A stretch of DNA of 64,000 bases, taken from positions 83,822-147,821 of the forward strand of contig NZ_NEGG01000011.1 in NCBI RefSeq assembly GCF_002135295.1. The letters are read 5' to 3'. Below are positions 17,148 to 27,285 of the stretch, piece by piece; the first letter of the stretch is position 1, and every line of letters starts with the position of its first letter. The position numbers and the translations under genes were made by a program. Source of the DNA: Acinetobacter sp. ANC 5054. GTDB lineage: Bacteria > Pseudomonadota > Gammaproteobacteria > Pseudomonadales > Moraxellaceae. The notes under the pieces are model-generated. The model did no database searches and was not told the origin of the DNA. It saw only the letters and a list, made by a program, of their open reading frames with translations.

Positions 17148-19415
17148 TTAATATTTAACGCTATAACTCAAGCCATAGGTTCTACCCTGTGCAGGTAGGC
17201 TCGACATTGGACCATAGACTGTTTCAACTGATTGACTATATACAGATTTGTAGTCTGTATTCCACACGTTATATACACCAAATCCGAGATTACCAGGCCC
17301 AACTTTTGCATTGGCAATTACATCCATGGTGACAAATCCTTTAATTGCAGCTGCTGGCGAAGAACCATATTTCACGGCATCCTTTTGTGCTTTGTCTGTC
17401 CCGCCTATTGCGAGTGCTTGAACACGCAAGCTCATATCATTATCAAACTGCCACTCTGAAAATGCCGTTGCTTTCAATGGTGCTACACGTATGGCATCAA
17501 GTTCTTGCCAATCACCTTGGGTATTTTTAAATTGGCCTGTGGTATATGCAACTGTCCCGCCTAAAGTCCACTGGGGTTGAAGCTCATAACTAACATTGGC
17601 TTCCACACCATAAATTCTTTCATCCGTATCAATCACATCAATGGTGTAATTGGGCGCACCAAATTTCAGACTTTTATCCGAATCATTATAGAAAGCGGTC
17701 ACCCCTGCATTTAAGCCTGCTGCATTTTGTACACGCCAGCCGAGCTCATAGTTATTGACTTTAATCGGATCAATGGTTTGGCTATTGATCACAGAGTTTG
17801 CAGGCACATCACGGAGCATGCGCTGAATATCAGGTAAGTTAGAGCCTTGTGAAAAATTGGCAAACACTTGTTGAGCATCGGTTAGATGGTACACCGCACC
17901 AAAGTTAAATAGCGTCGCATCATGCTTTACAGTGCCGCCATTTAAGGTTTTAGCTTCATAACCCGGCATTAAATCCTGTGTAATGGCTTCCATGTACGGA
18001 ACAGAAGAATCTACATCACTTTCTACACGCTCATGACGAATTCCCGCTTGTAAGCCTAGTCGATCCGTCAGCTCATATTGTGCTTGGGCAAAAATGCCTA
18101 ATTTATCGGTTTCAACATCTGGGCCAAATGCATAATAGTTAAATGGCTTATAACTCAGACCATTACTCGCAATAAATTCAGCATTGTCATACATCTGAAT
18201 ATTTTGCTGATCCGTTTCATTTTCATAATCCACACCGTAGGTCAATCCCAATGGGCGACCATTGATATTCAGGTCTTTTTGCAAAGCTAGACGTGCACCC
18301 CAAACATCAATATCTGTTTCAGACTGATACACTAAAAATAGGTCTTGCCCCATTTCTCGTGCAGATGGGAACCAACGTGCCTTTTCATTGCGATAGTACG
18401 TTTCAGCGTTTAAACGATGTCCTAAAACATTCTGATTTTCATATTGTGTATTGACGCTGTAGCGTTCAGTCTGAGGTTGATTTTCCAGTTCTAAGCCTTT
18501 AACTGACGTCAGGGATAATGGCAATTTCCCACCGACAGGCTGAGAGCGCAGTGCATTTAAATTTGGGCCATAATCTGGGCCATAATCGCTGTCTTGCTCA
18601 TCATTATAATATTGCGCACCAAAGCTTAAGCTTTGACCGTCTGCAATTTTCCAACTCACACGACCATTAACATCTAGTGTATCGGTGTCTTGTCGGTCGG
18701 TCTGAGCAATTTCAGGCGCAATGCGATTGCCATGACTATCTTGAATTTCACCACGTTTTGTATAGCTCGCACCCAATGTGCCACGTAAATTACCTTGATT
18801 AAAATTCATGGTTTGGGTGGCTTCATAAGCCAGTGCATCTGACTTAAAATTGTCACCAGCCGTCACGCCTAACTTGGTTTCAAAACTCAGAGGTTCTGAG
18901 CCCCCACGCTTTGTGATGATATTGATAATCCCACCCGTCGCGCCTGAACCATAAATACTGCTCGCCCCCGATACCACTTCAATCCGTTCAATCATCGCAG
19001 GGCTAATACTGGTCAATTGACGTGAACCATCGCGATAGCCTGTTTGCGGTACGCCATCAATCATGTATTGCACGACTCGTCCACGCATGGTCATGCCATA
19101 GTTTGAGGTCGTACCACTTGAAGGTGTAAGTGATGGTACAAGTAAACCCACAATGTCTGCTGTGGTTTTGCCTGCATTGGCTTGTTTTTCAATTTCTTCT
19201 TTTGGAATGCTGTATACCGTTCCAGCAATATCCGCAATACTTTTGGCTGAGCGTGTTGCAGTGACCACAATTGGCGCCATTTTTGTCACTTCGCTATTTT
19301 CACGTTGTACCACTGTGTTTGTCTGTACATTAGCATCAACATCTTGTGCATATAATTGGGTACAAATTGCGAGGCTTAAACAAGTGAACTGCATCGGCAA
19401 TATATAATGTTTCAT
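17148..19415 (-). CDS. actA: TonB-dependent ferric siderophore receptor (ActA-like)
   Basis: A 755-aa outer-membrane receptor. A signal peptide ends near residue 24 (LYAQD). A TonB-box-like stretch (APIVVTATR) lies near residue 48, the plug domain spans about 55-170 and includes ERIEVVSGASSIYGSGATGG, and the rest is a beta-barrel ending in aromatic YSVKY. It should import the ferric form of the siderophore made by the upstream genes. GGA nine bases before the ATG supports the start. It follows the RhtX-like permease gene by 19 bp and is probably in the Fur-controlled operon starting at 26868. Confidence 0.93.
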   Translation of the reverse strand: MKHYILPMQFTCLSLAICTQLYAQDVDANVQTNTVVQRENSEVTKMAPIVVTATRSAKSIADIAGTVYSIPKEEIEKQANAGKTTADIVGLLVPSLTPSSGTTSNYGMTMRGRVVQYMIDGVPQTGYRDGSRQLTSISPAMIERIEVVSGASSIYGSGATGGIINIITKRGGSEPLSFETKLGVTAGDNFKSDALAYEATQTMNFNQGNLRGTLGASYTKRGEIQDSHGNRIAPEIAQTDRQDTDTLDVNGRVSWKIADGQSLSFGAQYYNDEQDSDYGPDYGPNLNALRSQPVGGKLPLSLTSVKGLELENQPQTERYSVNTQYENQNVLGHRLNAETYYRNEKARWFPSAREMGQDLFLVYQSETDIDVWGARLALQKDLNINGRPLGLTYGVDYENETDQQNIQMYDNAEFIASNGLSYKPFNYYAFGPDVETDKLGIFAQAQYELTDRLGLQAGIRHERVESDVDSSVPYMEAITQDLMPGYEAKTLNGGTVKHDATLFNFGAVYHLTDAQQVFANFSQGSNLPDIQRMLRDVPANSVINSQTIDPIKVNNYELGWRVQNAAGLNAGVTAFYNDSDKSLKFGAPNYTIDVIDTDERIYGVEANVSYELQPQWTLGGTVAYTTGQFKNTQGDWQELDAIRVAPLKATAFSEWQFDNDMSLRVQALAIGGTDKAQKDAVKYGSSPAAAIKGFVTMDVIANAKVGPGNLGFGVYNVWNTDYKSVYSQSVETVYGPMSSLPAQGRTYGLSYSVKY

Positions 19416-19434
19416 GGATTTTCCTTATTCAGTG

Positions 19435-20685
19435 TTACTGAAATTTTGTTTGATTTTGAGTTTTAGAAATGATGAGTCGACTGAGCACAACACTAACTAC
19501 TGAGCCGATTGCCAGTAACAGATAGAAGTGACCATAACCTAGTGATTTTGCGAGAAAGCCTGAAAGCGCTCCGCCAATGAAATAAACCAATAATTCAAAG
19601 CAGACTAGAATGGTGAAATCTGTACCGGCTTGTTCTTTTGAACTGGTCTGCATGAAATAGGCATATAGTGAAGTCATTGCGACATAGCGAATTGCCAACA
19701 TAATTACGACGAACAAACCAAGCAGTAGATGCCATTGTTCAAGCCAACCCAGAATGACCGCAAAGCCAATCACGGCATACAACGCACTACGTAGCCATCC
19801 TGCCCAAAACAATAACTGTGTCGCGGCTATTTTTTTCAATAAAAATGCGGCACTCACTGCTGCCAGTAAACCAACAGCAGCGCCAATCACCGACATCAAT
19901 ACCCCAATTTGTGAGAGTGACCATTTTTGATCGATCAGCATGGGATTGAGCATGGCCATAGCAGGTGCTTCCACCACGCGATAACATACGATGAGTAATA
20001 AAGCCCAACGTATTTCAGCGCGTTGAAAAGCGCGTTTTAAACTGGGCTTGGCTTTGGCAATTTGGCTTTGAGTGTCCTCGCGAATAAAAAATACAGCGAA
20101 CATGGTGACAAAAGTCATGCATGCCAAAGCACTCAGTGCCCATTGCCAGCCCCAATATTGATACAGCCATAAAGTGGCAGCGCCACCAAGCATGCTGCCG
20201 AGTGCCACCCCAATACTCTGCGCCATACTGCCAAGTCGACTATTGCCATCGGTAAATTTTTCAACGGTATAACCATCAATTGCGATATCTTGCGTGGCAG
20301 CAAATGTTGAAATCCACAGTCCGACGATTACAAATACAGCCAAACCATATGAAAACTGGGTAAATGCCAGAACCAAGACACCCAGTACCAAAGCCATTTG
20401 TGTGAACAATAGCCAAGTTTTACGTTTTCCTAATTTTTTGACATAGAGCTGATCAATCCATGGCGCCCAAAAAAATTTGAATGCCCATGGGATATAAAGT
20501 AATGACAGCATGCCAATCCAGCGTAAATCTACCCCTTGATGTCGCAAAATCGCAGGCAAAGCCACGTTATAAAAATACAGTGGCAATGCATGCGCCAAAT
20601 ATAAAATAATCACCACACCCAAACTCAGCTTCGAGATTTGATTAGCTGCGGTGGCTGGTGTTAATTGTGTTGTGTGTTGTTGCAT
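19435..20685 (-). CDS. actC: RhtX/FptX-family siderophore permease (ActC-like)
   Basis: A 416-aa MFS protein of the AmpG-like RhtX/FptX type, with the N-terminal signature ALPLYFYNVALPAILR and YIPWAFKFFWAPWID. These single proteins carry ferric siderophore, or released siderophore, across the inner membrane in rhizobactin and pyochelin systems. An ATG 21 bp upstream is in frame, but GAGG five bases before the ATG at 20685 supports the shorter form. The start overlaps the end of the small upstream gene by 25 bp, so the two are coupled. Confidence 0.88.
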   Translation of the reverse strand: MQQHTTQLTPATAANQISKLSLGVVIILYLAHALPLYFYNVALPAILRHQGVDLRWIGMLSLLYIPWAFKFFWAPWIDQLYVKKLGKRKTWLLFTQMALVLGVLVLAFTQFSYGLAVFVIVGLWISTFAATQDIAIDGYTVEKFTDGNSRLGSMAQSIGVALGSMLGGAATLWLYQYWGWQWALSALACMTFVTMFAVFFIREDTQSQIAKAKPSLKRAFQRAEIRWALLLIVCYRVVEAPAMAMLNPMLIDQKWSLSQIGVLMSVIGAAVGLLAAVSAAFLLKKIAATQLLFWAGWLRSALYAVIGFAVILGWLEQWHLLLGLFVVIMLAIRYVAMTSLYAYFMQTSSKEQAGTDFTILVCFELLVYFIGGALSGFLAKSLGYGHFYLLLAIGSVVSVVLSRLIISKTQNQTKFQ

Positions 20686-21053
20686 ATCCACCTCTGCACT
20701 GCCCATTGCAGCGCATCAGACTGTTCTAATGAAACGTAATAAGGCATTCGCCACGCTGCATGCAGCGCGGGAGTATTTAACCGTTTGAAATCTTCTGCAT
20801 CCTGTGCGATACGGACCAACCCCAAACAATATTGAAAAAACTGCTGTTTAAATTTTTTGTACCAGACTGCTTGAATCTGACGGTATTCTTCAGGAAATGT
20901 CGTCCCTTCCTCAGTCTGCATCACTAAAACGAAATACTGATCTTTGAGAAAAAATCGTTCGACCTGTGTGAGCCATTGTTCAAATTCAGCCACAGAAACA
21001 TGCGCAGCAAAGCGCATGTCCAAAATGTGCATATGTGTGCAGCAAAAACTCAT
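20661..21053 (-). CDS. actB: Small siderophore-cluster protein (ActB-like), 130 aa
   Basis: I do not recognise a catalytic family. The protein is soluble, rich in aromatic residues, and begins MSFCCTHMHILDMRFA. It overlaps both neighbours: 4 bp with the acyltransferase gene and 25 bp with the permease gene. That arrangement ties it to siderophore use or synthesis. In the acinetoferrin cluster a small gene occupies this place, hence the symbol by analogy. Function is unknown. Confidence 0.7.
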   Translation of the reverse strand: MSFCCTHMHILDMRFAAHVSVAEFEQWLTQVERFFLKDQYFVLVMQTEEGTTFPEEYRQIQAVWYKKFKQQFFQYCLGLVRIAQDAEDFKRLNTPALHAAWRMPYYVSLEQSDALQWAVQRWICNNTQHN

Positions 21054-21679
21054 GATGCCGCCTGTTTAAGTTGCTGCTGATAGTTTTTGGATGCTGTTAG
21101 GAAATGACCAAATTTTTGATAAAAGGTTTCGCGGAAGCAGTAATACAACATGGCGGTTTTTTCAGGCATCGGAATCAAACGCTGCGCTTCATAACACATG
21201 TCTTCCACCACAGCAGCATAAGGTTTGACGCTATGATCAGGCTCACCCACAATTTTTGCTGAGGCGGCATTTTCAAAGATATAGAAGCTTAATAAACGCA
21301 TGGTTGGACGTAGATAACCCTTTCCAAACACCGATTTTTCGCCAAATAACAAATGCCAACCGAGGTCGTTTTCATCGCCCTCGTAGAACATACCTAAACG
21401 ATCACGCTTTCCTTCATAAATTTCGGTATAGCCCACATCGACACCATCCACACCAACAATCAAAATACGGTGATGATCATCTGCCAGCATTTTTTCGTAA
21501 TACACTTTGAGTTCAATTTCAGACTTATTTAACTGCCACTGAGGAATAACATGCGGCTCATGCATCCATTTGTGCACCAAAGCCATATCTTCTGGATAGC
21601 GCATTTGTCTTAAATAGAATTGCGTCTCATTCTCATGATATTCATAAAAATCAGGGAGCTGACGCGATAAAGTAGTCAT
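21050..21679 (-). CDS. acbD: Siderophore N-acyltransferase (IucB/RhbD-like, AcbD-like)
   Basis: A 209-aa GNAT-fold acyltransferase of the siderophore type. The conserved WHLLFGEKSVFGKGY segment and the GEPDHSVKPY region match IucB/RhbD relatives. It should acylate the hydroxylamine made by the upstream N-monooxygenase, giving the hydroxamate iron ligand. In acinetoferrin the acyl group is 2-octenoyl rather than acetyl, but chain length cannot be read from the sequence. It is separated by about 100 bp from the synthetase gene and overlaps the next gene by 4 bp. Confidence 0.85.
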   Translation of the reverse strand: MTTLSRQLPDFYEYHENETQFYLRQMRYPEDMALVHKWMHEPHVIPQWQLNKSEIELKVYYEKMLADDHHRILIVGVDGVDVGYTEIYEGKRDRLGMFYEGDENDLGWHLLFGEKSVFGKGYLRPTMRLLSFYIFENAASAKIVGEPDHSVKPYAAVVEDMCYEAQRLIPMPEKTAMLYYCFRETFYQKFGHFLTASKNYQQQLKQAAS

Positions 21680-21781
21680 TTATTTAGTCCTATGTATGTG
21701 TGCTGTTATACGAATATTTTTTGCGAAATATGTGTGGTCAAAAATCTTTTTTAGTGACCAAACCATGTCTTAAGTCATGTG

Positions 21782-23623
21782 TTAAGAAGCAATGCTTTCT
21801 TTGCATGAAACAGTATTAGCTTGAGCCATATTCGACTGCGCTGCCCATTGCTGCAAAGTCACTGGACTCACAGGGTTTGCAATAGGGTCTAAAAAGACAG
21901 GGACAGGTCGTTCAGCCTCGTCGTTATAACTGGTGGTAAATAGACGAACTCGGTTTAGACAAATTTTTTCAAACTGTGGTCTAAACATACTGAATTTTTC
22001 AATTCGTTCTGCCAGTTCAGGATGCTGCTGGTGAAACTCTTCAATGACTTGAGAAATGGTTTGCCAAAATTCAAATTCTTGGTGTTCAGGAAAATCTTGC
22101 AAAAATACATTACAGATATAGCGGTAATGCACCATAAATAGCCCTGTAAAAATAAAATGGCTAAGTTCTTCTGCACTATGGCGCAGTAAAATTTTGCCTT
22201 CTTCGGGTAAGTTATTCAGTTCTGGAAAATCTTCATCGACCAAATTCACATCGTCTATAAAGTCCTTCAAGACCATTTTTTGTGGAATGCCATGTTCATG
22301 GATCAGCATGGTATTTTCACCATGCGGTGAGAATGCTAAACCGTATTTATATAAACAAATCATTAGTGGCGTGACACATACTTCAGCGAAGCGTTTTAAC
22401 CATTGCAGTGGCGTTAAACCTGAGGCAGTGATGAGTACCTGTAAAATTGATTGCCCATTGATATCACGGTGCAACAAGGCCGCCTGAGACATTGCCAACT
22501 GATTTTCAGCTACACATGGATCAACACTTTCTCGCCACAAGCAGCCAAATAACTCTTTAAACTGGTATGGAGCACCTTCAATTTGATCAAAGCAAGGTTG
22601 TTGAAGAGTCAAACTGGCAACTTCACCTAAAAATTCCACCTGAGTTTGCTTCAAATCTGCATCATTATGTTGAATGTGTTTTAGCCATGCCGTTACCGCA
22701 GGCGCTGCCAAATTACGTTTAGACGGTAAGCCTCGATAAACCGCAGTATTAAAAATACTCACTGGTAATTTCACATAATGCCGCTTCGGATGACTGGTAT
22801 TGCACAGTGTTCGAATGGATTGCATCGGTACGTAATCATCGAAACCAAGATCTAATTCAATAATGCGCAGATCTACAATTTCATTGGCATAGGTTGGCAA
22901 TATCCATTGATGCCACTGCCACGCATGTACAGGTATCAGATAATAATCTTTTGCAGCACAGTTTTTTTCAGCCAAGCATTTCTCAAATTGTTGAAGCTGT
23001 ACTGCATCTAACTCATGGCGATAGAGTTCACACGCCTGCCATTCTTGTGTTGAGCTAAATTCAGCCAAATCTTGATGAACCGCTAACCATAAAACTTTCA
23101 CTGTTGGTGATATTTCTGGCGCTGCTGTTAAGTAATCGTCATAGCCAAAGCCCATGCGGCCTTTACTCATAATCAGCCAAGGATGTCCACGTAGCATGCC
23201 CTCAATGCGATAATGCGGTGCTGATAACACAGCCGAACTCGGTAAACGAATTTCATCAAAAAGATGCGCTTCAGCTAACCAAGTATTGTTCATTTCCTTT
23301 ATCAAATATGCCTTGGTAAAAGGTTTGACGTCTGCTTGATTTGAGAATGCACGAATGAACTCATGCAAATTCCATGCAGGCGCATCCTCTGTTTCCGCTA
23401 GATCGCGTACACTGCCTTCCGTAATTTTCCAGTGACCCAATAAAAACTGAGTTGCTTCAAATTGATAGGTTTTGTCATCAACCTGAAGTTGCCATATATT
23501 TTCTGCAACCACTTCAATTTGAATAATTTCTTCATATAAAAACTCAGCGATCGCCATTTCGATTAGACGTTGCCCTGCACGACGCCACTGCTTTTGATTT
23601 ATTTGTAATTTTGCAAAGTTCAT
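21782..23623 (-). CDS. acbC: IucA/IucC-family siderophore synthetase (AcbC-like)
   Basis: A 613-aa NRPS-independent siderophore synthetase. The ATP-binding segment with KLPVSIFNTAVYRGLPSKRN, the AALLHRDINGQSIL region and SPHGENTML near residue 440 are family hallmarks, followed by the C-terminal ferric-reductase-like FhuF motif region. It condenses citrate or a citryl-amide with the acylated hydroxy-diamine. It is the second of two such enzymes in the cluster, as expected when both carboxylates of citrate are substituted. It follows the monooxygenase gene by 10 bp. Confidence 0.92.
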   Translation of the reverse strand: MNFAKLQINQKQWRRAGQRLIEMAIAEFLYEEIIQIEVVAENIWQLQVDDKTYQFEATQFLLGHWKITEGSVRDLAETEDAPAWNLHEFIRAFSNQADVKPFTKAYLIKEMNNTWLAEAHLFDEIRLPSSAVLSAPHYRIEGMLRGHPWLIMSKGRMGFGYDDYLTAAPEISPTVKVLWLAVHQDLAEFSSTQEWQACELYRHELDAVQLQQFEKCLAEKNCAAKDYYLIPVHAWQWHQWILPTYANEIVDLRIIELDLGFDDYVPMQSIRTLCNTSHPKRHYVKLPVSIFNTAVYRGLPSKRNLAAPAVTAWLKHIQHNDADLKQTQVEFLGEVASLTLQQPCFDQIEGAPYQFKELFGCLWRESVDPCVAENQLAMSQAALLHRDINGQSILQVLITASGLTPLQWLKRFAEVCVTPLMICLYKYGLAFSPHGENTMLIHEHGIPQKMVLKDFIDDVNLVDEDFPELNNLPEEGKILLRHSAEELSHFIFTGLFMVHYRYICNVFLQDFPEHQEFEFWQTISQVIEEFHQQHPELAERIEKFSMFRPQFEKICLNRVRLFTTSYNDEAERPVPVFLDPIANPVSPVTLQQWAAQSNMAQANTVSCKESIAS

Positions 23624-23633
23624 GTTGAATTCT

Positions 23634-25094
23634 CTAAGATAAATTTTCTAATTTGGCATGCTGTTTTTCAGGTGTTTTTTGTACGCCAGTGGGTCGGTTC
23701 ATCTCAAAATTGGATAAACGCTTTTTTTCAAATGTCGCAATGGTTTTTTGTCCCTGTTGAGTCGTAACAGATTGATCTGCTCGTCTCATTTCAGGATTTT
23801 GCATTGCATTAAAATGTTGAAAACTTTGTGCCCGATCACCGAGCTCATATAACTGAAACCCGACTAATTGGTTGGCAATTATTGCAGCACGATGAGCACC
23901 CAGTCCTAAATCTGGCGTACCCACACCATGCGTATGCATTTCCTGATTTTGGACAAAGATTTCACCAATCGCTGAATGCTCAACGCGATAATCGTGGCTG
24001 ATCATCCAACGACCTTGGCTATCGCATTGAATTAATGGTTTGAGATATTTCAGATAGTCCCATTCAGGACGGTAATAGCCTGTAGATGCCACGACACGAT
24101 CTGCATCCATATAGAACTGCTCACGAGTAACTTTATGCTCGAAGGTCAAACGAATCTGCTCATCTTTATAGCTTGCGTTGACCAACTCCACTTGGGCATG
24201 TAAATGCGTTGACTGATCGTTATTTGCAACACTTCGATGGTAGAGTTTTTGATAAATCTCACGAATGGTTTTTGCGCTGATGCCTTTATATAACAGGGCT
24301 TGTTGCTTCAATTGGTCGGCTTTGTCTTTTGTGCTTAAAGCATAAAAATGTGCCGTATAATCTGGACTAAAATGCTCCAAACCTAAAGGCGCATATTCCA
24401 TCGGGAAAAAACCATTTGATCGCGTAAGCCAGTGCAACTTAAATTGAGTATGTTGCACAGCATCATGTGCATATTGTCGGTCAAACAGATCCATAAACAC
24501 TTCCGCAGAAGATTGACCTGAACCTAAAACCACCACATTTCCGCTTAAGTGCTCCAAATCTGCCGTACAGTAACTTGCCGAATGCAGGCATTTCACAGGA
24601 TACTGTTGTTGAATATTCCTTAAACATGCTGGCAGATAAGGTACATTGCCTGAACCGAGTACCAAATTTCGGCATAAATACTGGCTTAAACGTCCATCCT
24701 GCTCCACCACCACTTCAAAACCTTGCTCTTTGGCATAAATCGCTTTAACGGTGGATTGATACTGAATATTTGAAAGTTGATCGGCAACCCATTGGCAATA
24801 ATGGTTATATTCACGACGAGGAATCTGTGCTTGTTCTAAAAAATAGAATTTATATAAACGCTGCTGCGCCTTTAAATAATTTAGAAAACTAAATGGACTG
24901 GTTGGATCAACCATTGAGACCAAATCCGCCATGAATGGTACTTGTAACACTGTATTGGGCAATTGCATGCCTGCATGCCAGTCAAACTGCGGTTTTTTTT
25001 CAAAAAATTGATACTGTAAATGGCGCTGTTCATGGAGCAAACTCGCCAAGCTCAAATTAAATGGACCTAGTCCAATTCCAATAAAATCAAGCAT
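23634..25094 (-). CDS. acbB: Lysine/ornithine/diamine N-monooxygenase (AcbB-like)
   Basis: A 486-aa flavoprotein of the SidA/IucD/PvdA family. The FAD motif GIGLGPFNLSLA is at the N-terminus, the NADPH motif GSGQSSAEVF near residue 195, and the D/ATGY motif (VASTGYYRPEWDYL) near residue 345. It hydroxylates the primary amine before acylation. In an acinetoferrin-type pathway the substrate would be 1,3-diaminopropane. AAGGA eight bases before the ATG at 25094 decides against the ATG nine bases upstream. It overlaps the end of the upstream synthetase gene by 8 bp. Confidence 0.92.
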   Translation of the reverse strand: MLDFIGIGLGPFNLSLASLLHEQRHLQYQFFEKKPQFDWHAGMQLPNTVLQVPFMADLVSMVDPTSPFSFLNYLKAQQRLYKFYFLEQAQIPRREYNHYCQWVADQLSNIQYQSTVKAIYAKEQGFEVVVEQDGRLSQYLCRNLVLGSGNVPYLPACLRNIQQQYPVKCLHSASYCTADLEHLSGNVVVLGSGQSSAEVFMDLFDRQYAHDAVQHTQFKLHWLTRSNGFFPMEYAPLGLEHFSPDYTAHFYALSTKDKADQLKQQALLYKGISAKTIREIYQKLYHRSVANNDQSTHLHAQVELVNASYKDEQIRLTFEHKVTREQFYMDADRVVASTGYYRPEWDYLKYLKPLIQCDSQGRWMISHDYRVEHSAIGEIFVQNQEMHTHGVGTPDLGLGAHRAAIIANQLVGFQLYELGDRAQSFQHFNAMQNPEMRRADQSVTTQQGQKTIATFEKKRLSNFEMNRPTGVQKTPEKQHAKLENLS

Positions 25095-26868
25095 ATTGCA
25101 CATCCTTATGTTCTACACATAAAGGATTTGGCAACTGAACATAGACTGATTGCTGTTCAACGGGTGCAATCAATTCGTCCAGTTCATGTAAGCGTGTCAG
25201 TAAATTTCCCTTATAAGGCAAAGTCGGTTGATAAAGCAGTGATTGAATCAGTGTGCTTTGAGGATAAGTTTGATGTAATTGCAAAAGCTTTGCTTGTAAC
25301 ACCGAAAGTAAAGCCTGCTCAGAAGCATGACCTGTAGTACCAATCGCATTGATGATGCCAAACAAGGTATTTCCGAAGAAATAATAGCTAAAACGCTCAT
25401 CTACAAATGCTTTAGAGCCAACAGCATGGGCTTTTTCCTCCAGTTCAGGAAATGCTTTCAAGACTTCATCTGCCAACTCTTGGATATAGTAAAAGCCTTG
25501 ATTATCACGGAGCCAAACATGTTTCGGCATCGCATCTTCAAGCTCTAGCAACACATTTTGCTGATGTGACTCAAAGGCCATGCCGTAGTGATGATAGACA
25601 TACATCAAAGGTTCTAAACTGACCTTTAAAAATTGTTGAAACCAATCCAGCGCAATCGCGCGCAAATCCTGCTGGGTGTTTTTCGCAATTTGTGCAAACA
25701 AAGTATCAAAACGGTTTTTCGGTTCGGCGGGATGATCCTGACATAAGGATGCAATACAAGTTACTTGCTGCTGCTCGGTGAAGGGCTGATCACGGAAAAT
25801 ACAAATCGTTTCATCCACGATTTCACCATCGATATGCATTGCCATCCAAGCAGGATCATTGACCGCTCTTAAAGTCGGACATTGCGATAAAATCTGCTGA
25901 CCTAAACTTGAATGCCAAAGCCGATGCGTCATTTCACCACGGTGACACTCCTTAGCTAAATTCACCCGAATTGAGTTGGTGATCATGACTGAAAGTGAAG
26001 GTTTTAACATCCAAGGTGCTGCAAAACTTGCCAATGTACGCACCGAAGTCGTCGGTGAAAATGACCAAGCTTGTTCACCAAAATCAATAATTTTTTGTTT
26101 AGTTTTTAGATTCTTATACCACTTTTTACTGTGTAAATAGCGCGCTTGCCAAGGGTGTAAAGGCAATATTTTATAATGTGAATATGCATTGAGTAGTGCC
26201 AAATCTGACTCTGACAAATGCCACTGCATTTCAGTTTTGAGCTGTGTTGAAATGTCTTGATCTAATGCCGAACCTTCTTGAATGTATTCAGGTGCAACCA
26301 ACCAGTAATGCAATTGAGTCTTAGCTTTCGCTTCGGGTGAAAAACTTTCCCAGTCTTCATGCACAAAACCGACCCGACTTTTAGGCGCAGGATGCATGCT
26401 ATGCCCAAGAAGCAAGGCTTGTTCCGACTCAATAAAGTTTTGATCTGCTTGAACCAAGTTATCGAAATCGAATTTGCGGACATTTAAAAATTGCGTTAAT
26501 GCTTCCCGACTTTCAATCCAGCGCTCAAGTAAAGATGATGCTTCAAGCGTATGCCCTGACTCTTGCACCAGTTGTTCTAACAATAAACTGGCGATAGCTG
26601 TGCAACTAAAGGACTCATTTTGCCCTTTATGAAATATTTTTGGGAGATCTGCAAGCCTGTGCCTGCCGACAACGCTGACATAAGACAGCGGTACAAATAA
26701 TTGTGATTGGATACTATCCAATGGTATGGATAACAACGTCAAGCCTTGGCTAAACGTCAATTGTGATGAATTTTGTTGATACTTTTCCAGTAAGGTCGCC
26801 TTACCAGTTTCTTGCGAGTATGCATTGACAAGATGCTGCATCGCCAAGCGATTAGCAAGCTCTTTCAT
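25087..26868 (-). CDS. acbA: IucA/IucC-family siderophore synthetase (AcbA-like), first gene of cluster
   Basis: A 593-aa NRPS-independent siderophore synthetase. The central block LKPSLSVMITNSIRVN, HPWQARYLHSKKW and the later MAFESHQQNVLLELED segment match the family. It probably attaches the first diamine arm to citrate. The open frame begins at a TTG at 26901, but GAGGA nine bases before the ATG at 26868 is the better start. The Fur box at 26971-26989 lies about 100 bp upstream and should control the whole minus-strand cluster down to the receptor gene. Confidence 0.92.
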   Translation of the reverse strand: MKELANRLAMQHLVNAYSQETGKATLLEKYQQNSSQLTFSQGLTLLSIPLDSIQSQLFVPLSYVSVVGRHRLADLPKIFHKGQNESFSCTAIASLLLEQLVQESGHTLEASSLLERWIESREALTQFLNVRKFDFDNLVQADQNFIESEQALLLGHSMHPAPKSRVGFVHEDWESFSPEAKAKTQLHYWLVAPEYIQEGSALDQDISTQLKTEMQWHLSESDLALLNAYSHYKILPLHPWQARYLHSKKWYKNLKTKQKIIDFGEQAWSFSPTTSVRTLASFAAPWMLKPSLSVMITNSIRVNLAKECHRGEMTHRLWHSSLGQQILSQCPTLRAVNDPAWMAMHIDGEIVDETICIFRDQPFTEQQQVTCIASLCQDHPAEPKNRFDTLFAQIAKNTQQDLRAIALDWFQQFLKVSLEPLMYVYHHYGMAFESHQQNVLLELEDAMPKHVWLRDNQGFYYIQELADEVLKAFPELEEKAHAVGSKAFVDERFSYYFFGNTLFGIINAIGTTGHASEQALLSVLQAKLLQLHQTYPQSTLIQSLLYQPTLPYKGNLLTRLHELDELIAPVEQQSVYVQLPNPLCVEHKDVQYA

Positions 26869-26970
26869 CTGACCATATCCTCTAATTTTAAGCTTTTCCA
26901 AGCTATGTCATTTATTTATGTTTCTTTTACTTTGCATAAATGCTTAGTACGCTGGCCAACGTGAAACCAC

Positions 26971-26989
26971 GTTAATGATAATCATTATT
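26971..26989. promoter_or_regulatory. Fur box of the siderophore operon
   Basis: This 19-mer matches the consensus Fur box at 17 of 19 positions and is followed by another ATTATTAATAAT stretch that could extend it. It lies about 100 bp upstream of the first synthetase gene. The rest of the 26902-27209 gap is AT-rich without other signals I can support. Confidence 0.85.
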
Positions 26990-27209
26990 ATTAATAATTG
27001 CATTTTTGTGAACTTTTGCAGCGCAAATGCAAATTTATGGTTATCTCAATGATTTTTAATATTTAATTTTTTGTTATTATTTTTTTTGTAGATATTTATG
27101 TGCAAAAGTGACATAGAACTAACTGATAGTTTTCTGATTTATCATAGTTGAAATGAATAATTGTGCTGAAAAATCCAGCTTTTTTAAATTTTAAGACTGC
27201 CTAAACATA

Positions 27210-27237
27210 AAAACCCATTTACAGCGAAATGGGTTTT
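27210..27237 (-). terminator. Terminator after the ybaK remnant
   Basis: AAAACCCATTT and AAATGGGTTTT form a perfect 11-bp stem. On the minus strand it follows the 3' fragment of ybaK and is probably the original ybaK terminator. Confidence 0.85.
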
Positions 27238-27285
27238 ATAGATTTTGAGAATATTATTTAAGGGTGAGTATTGATTGAAAAATAA

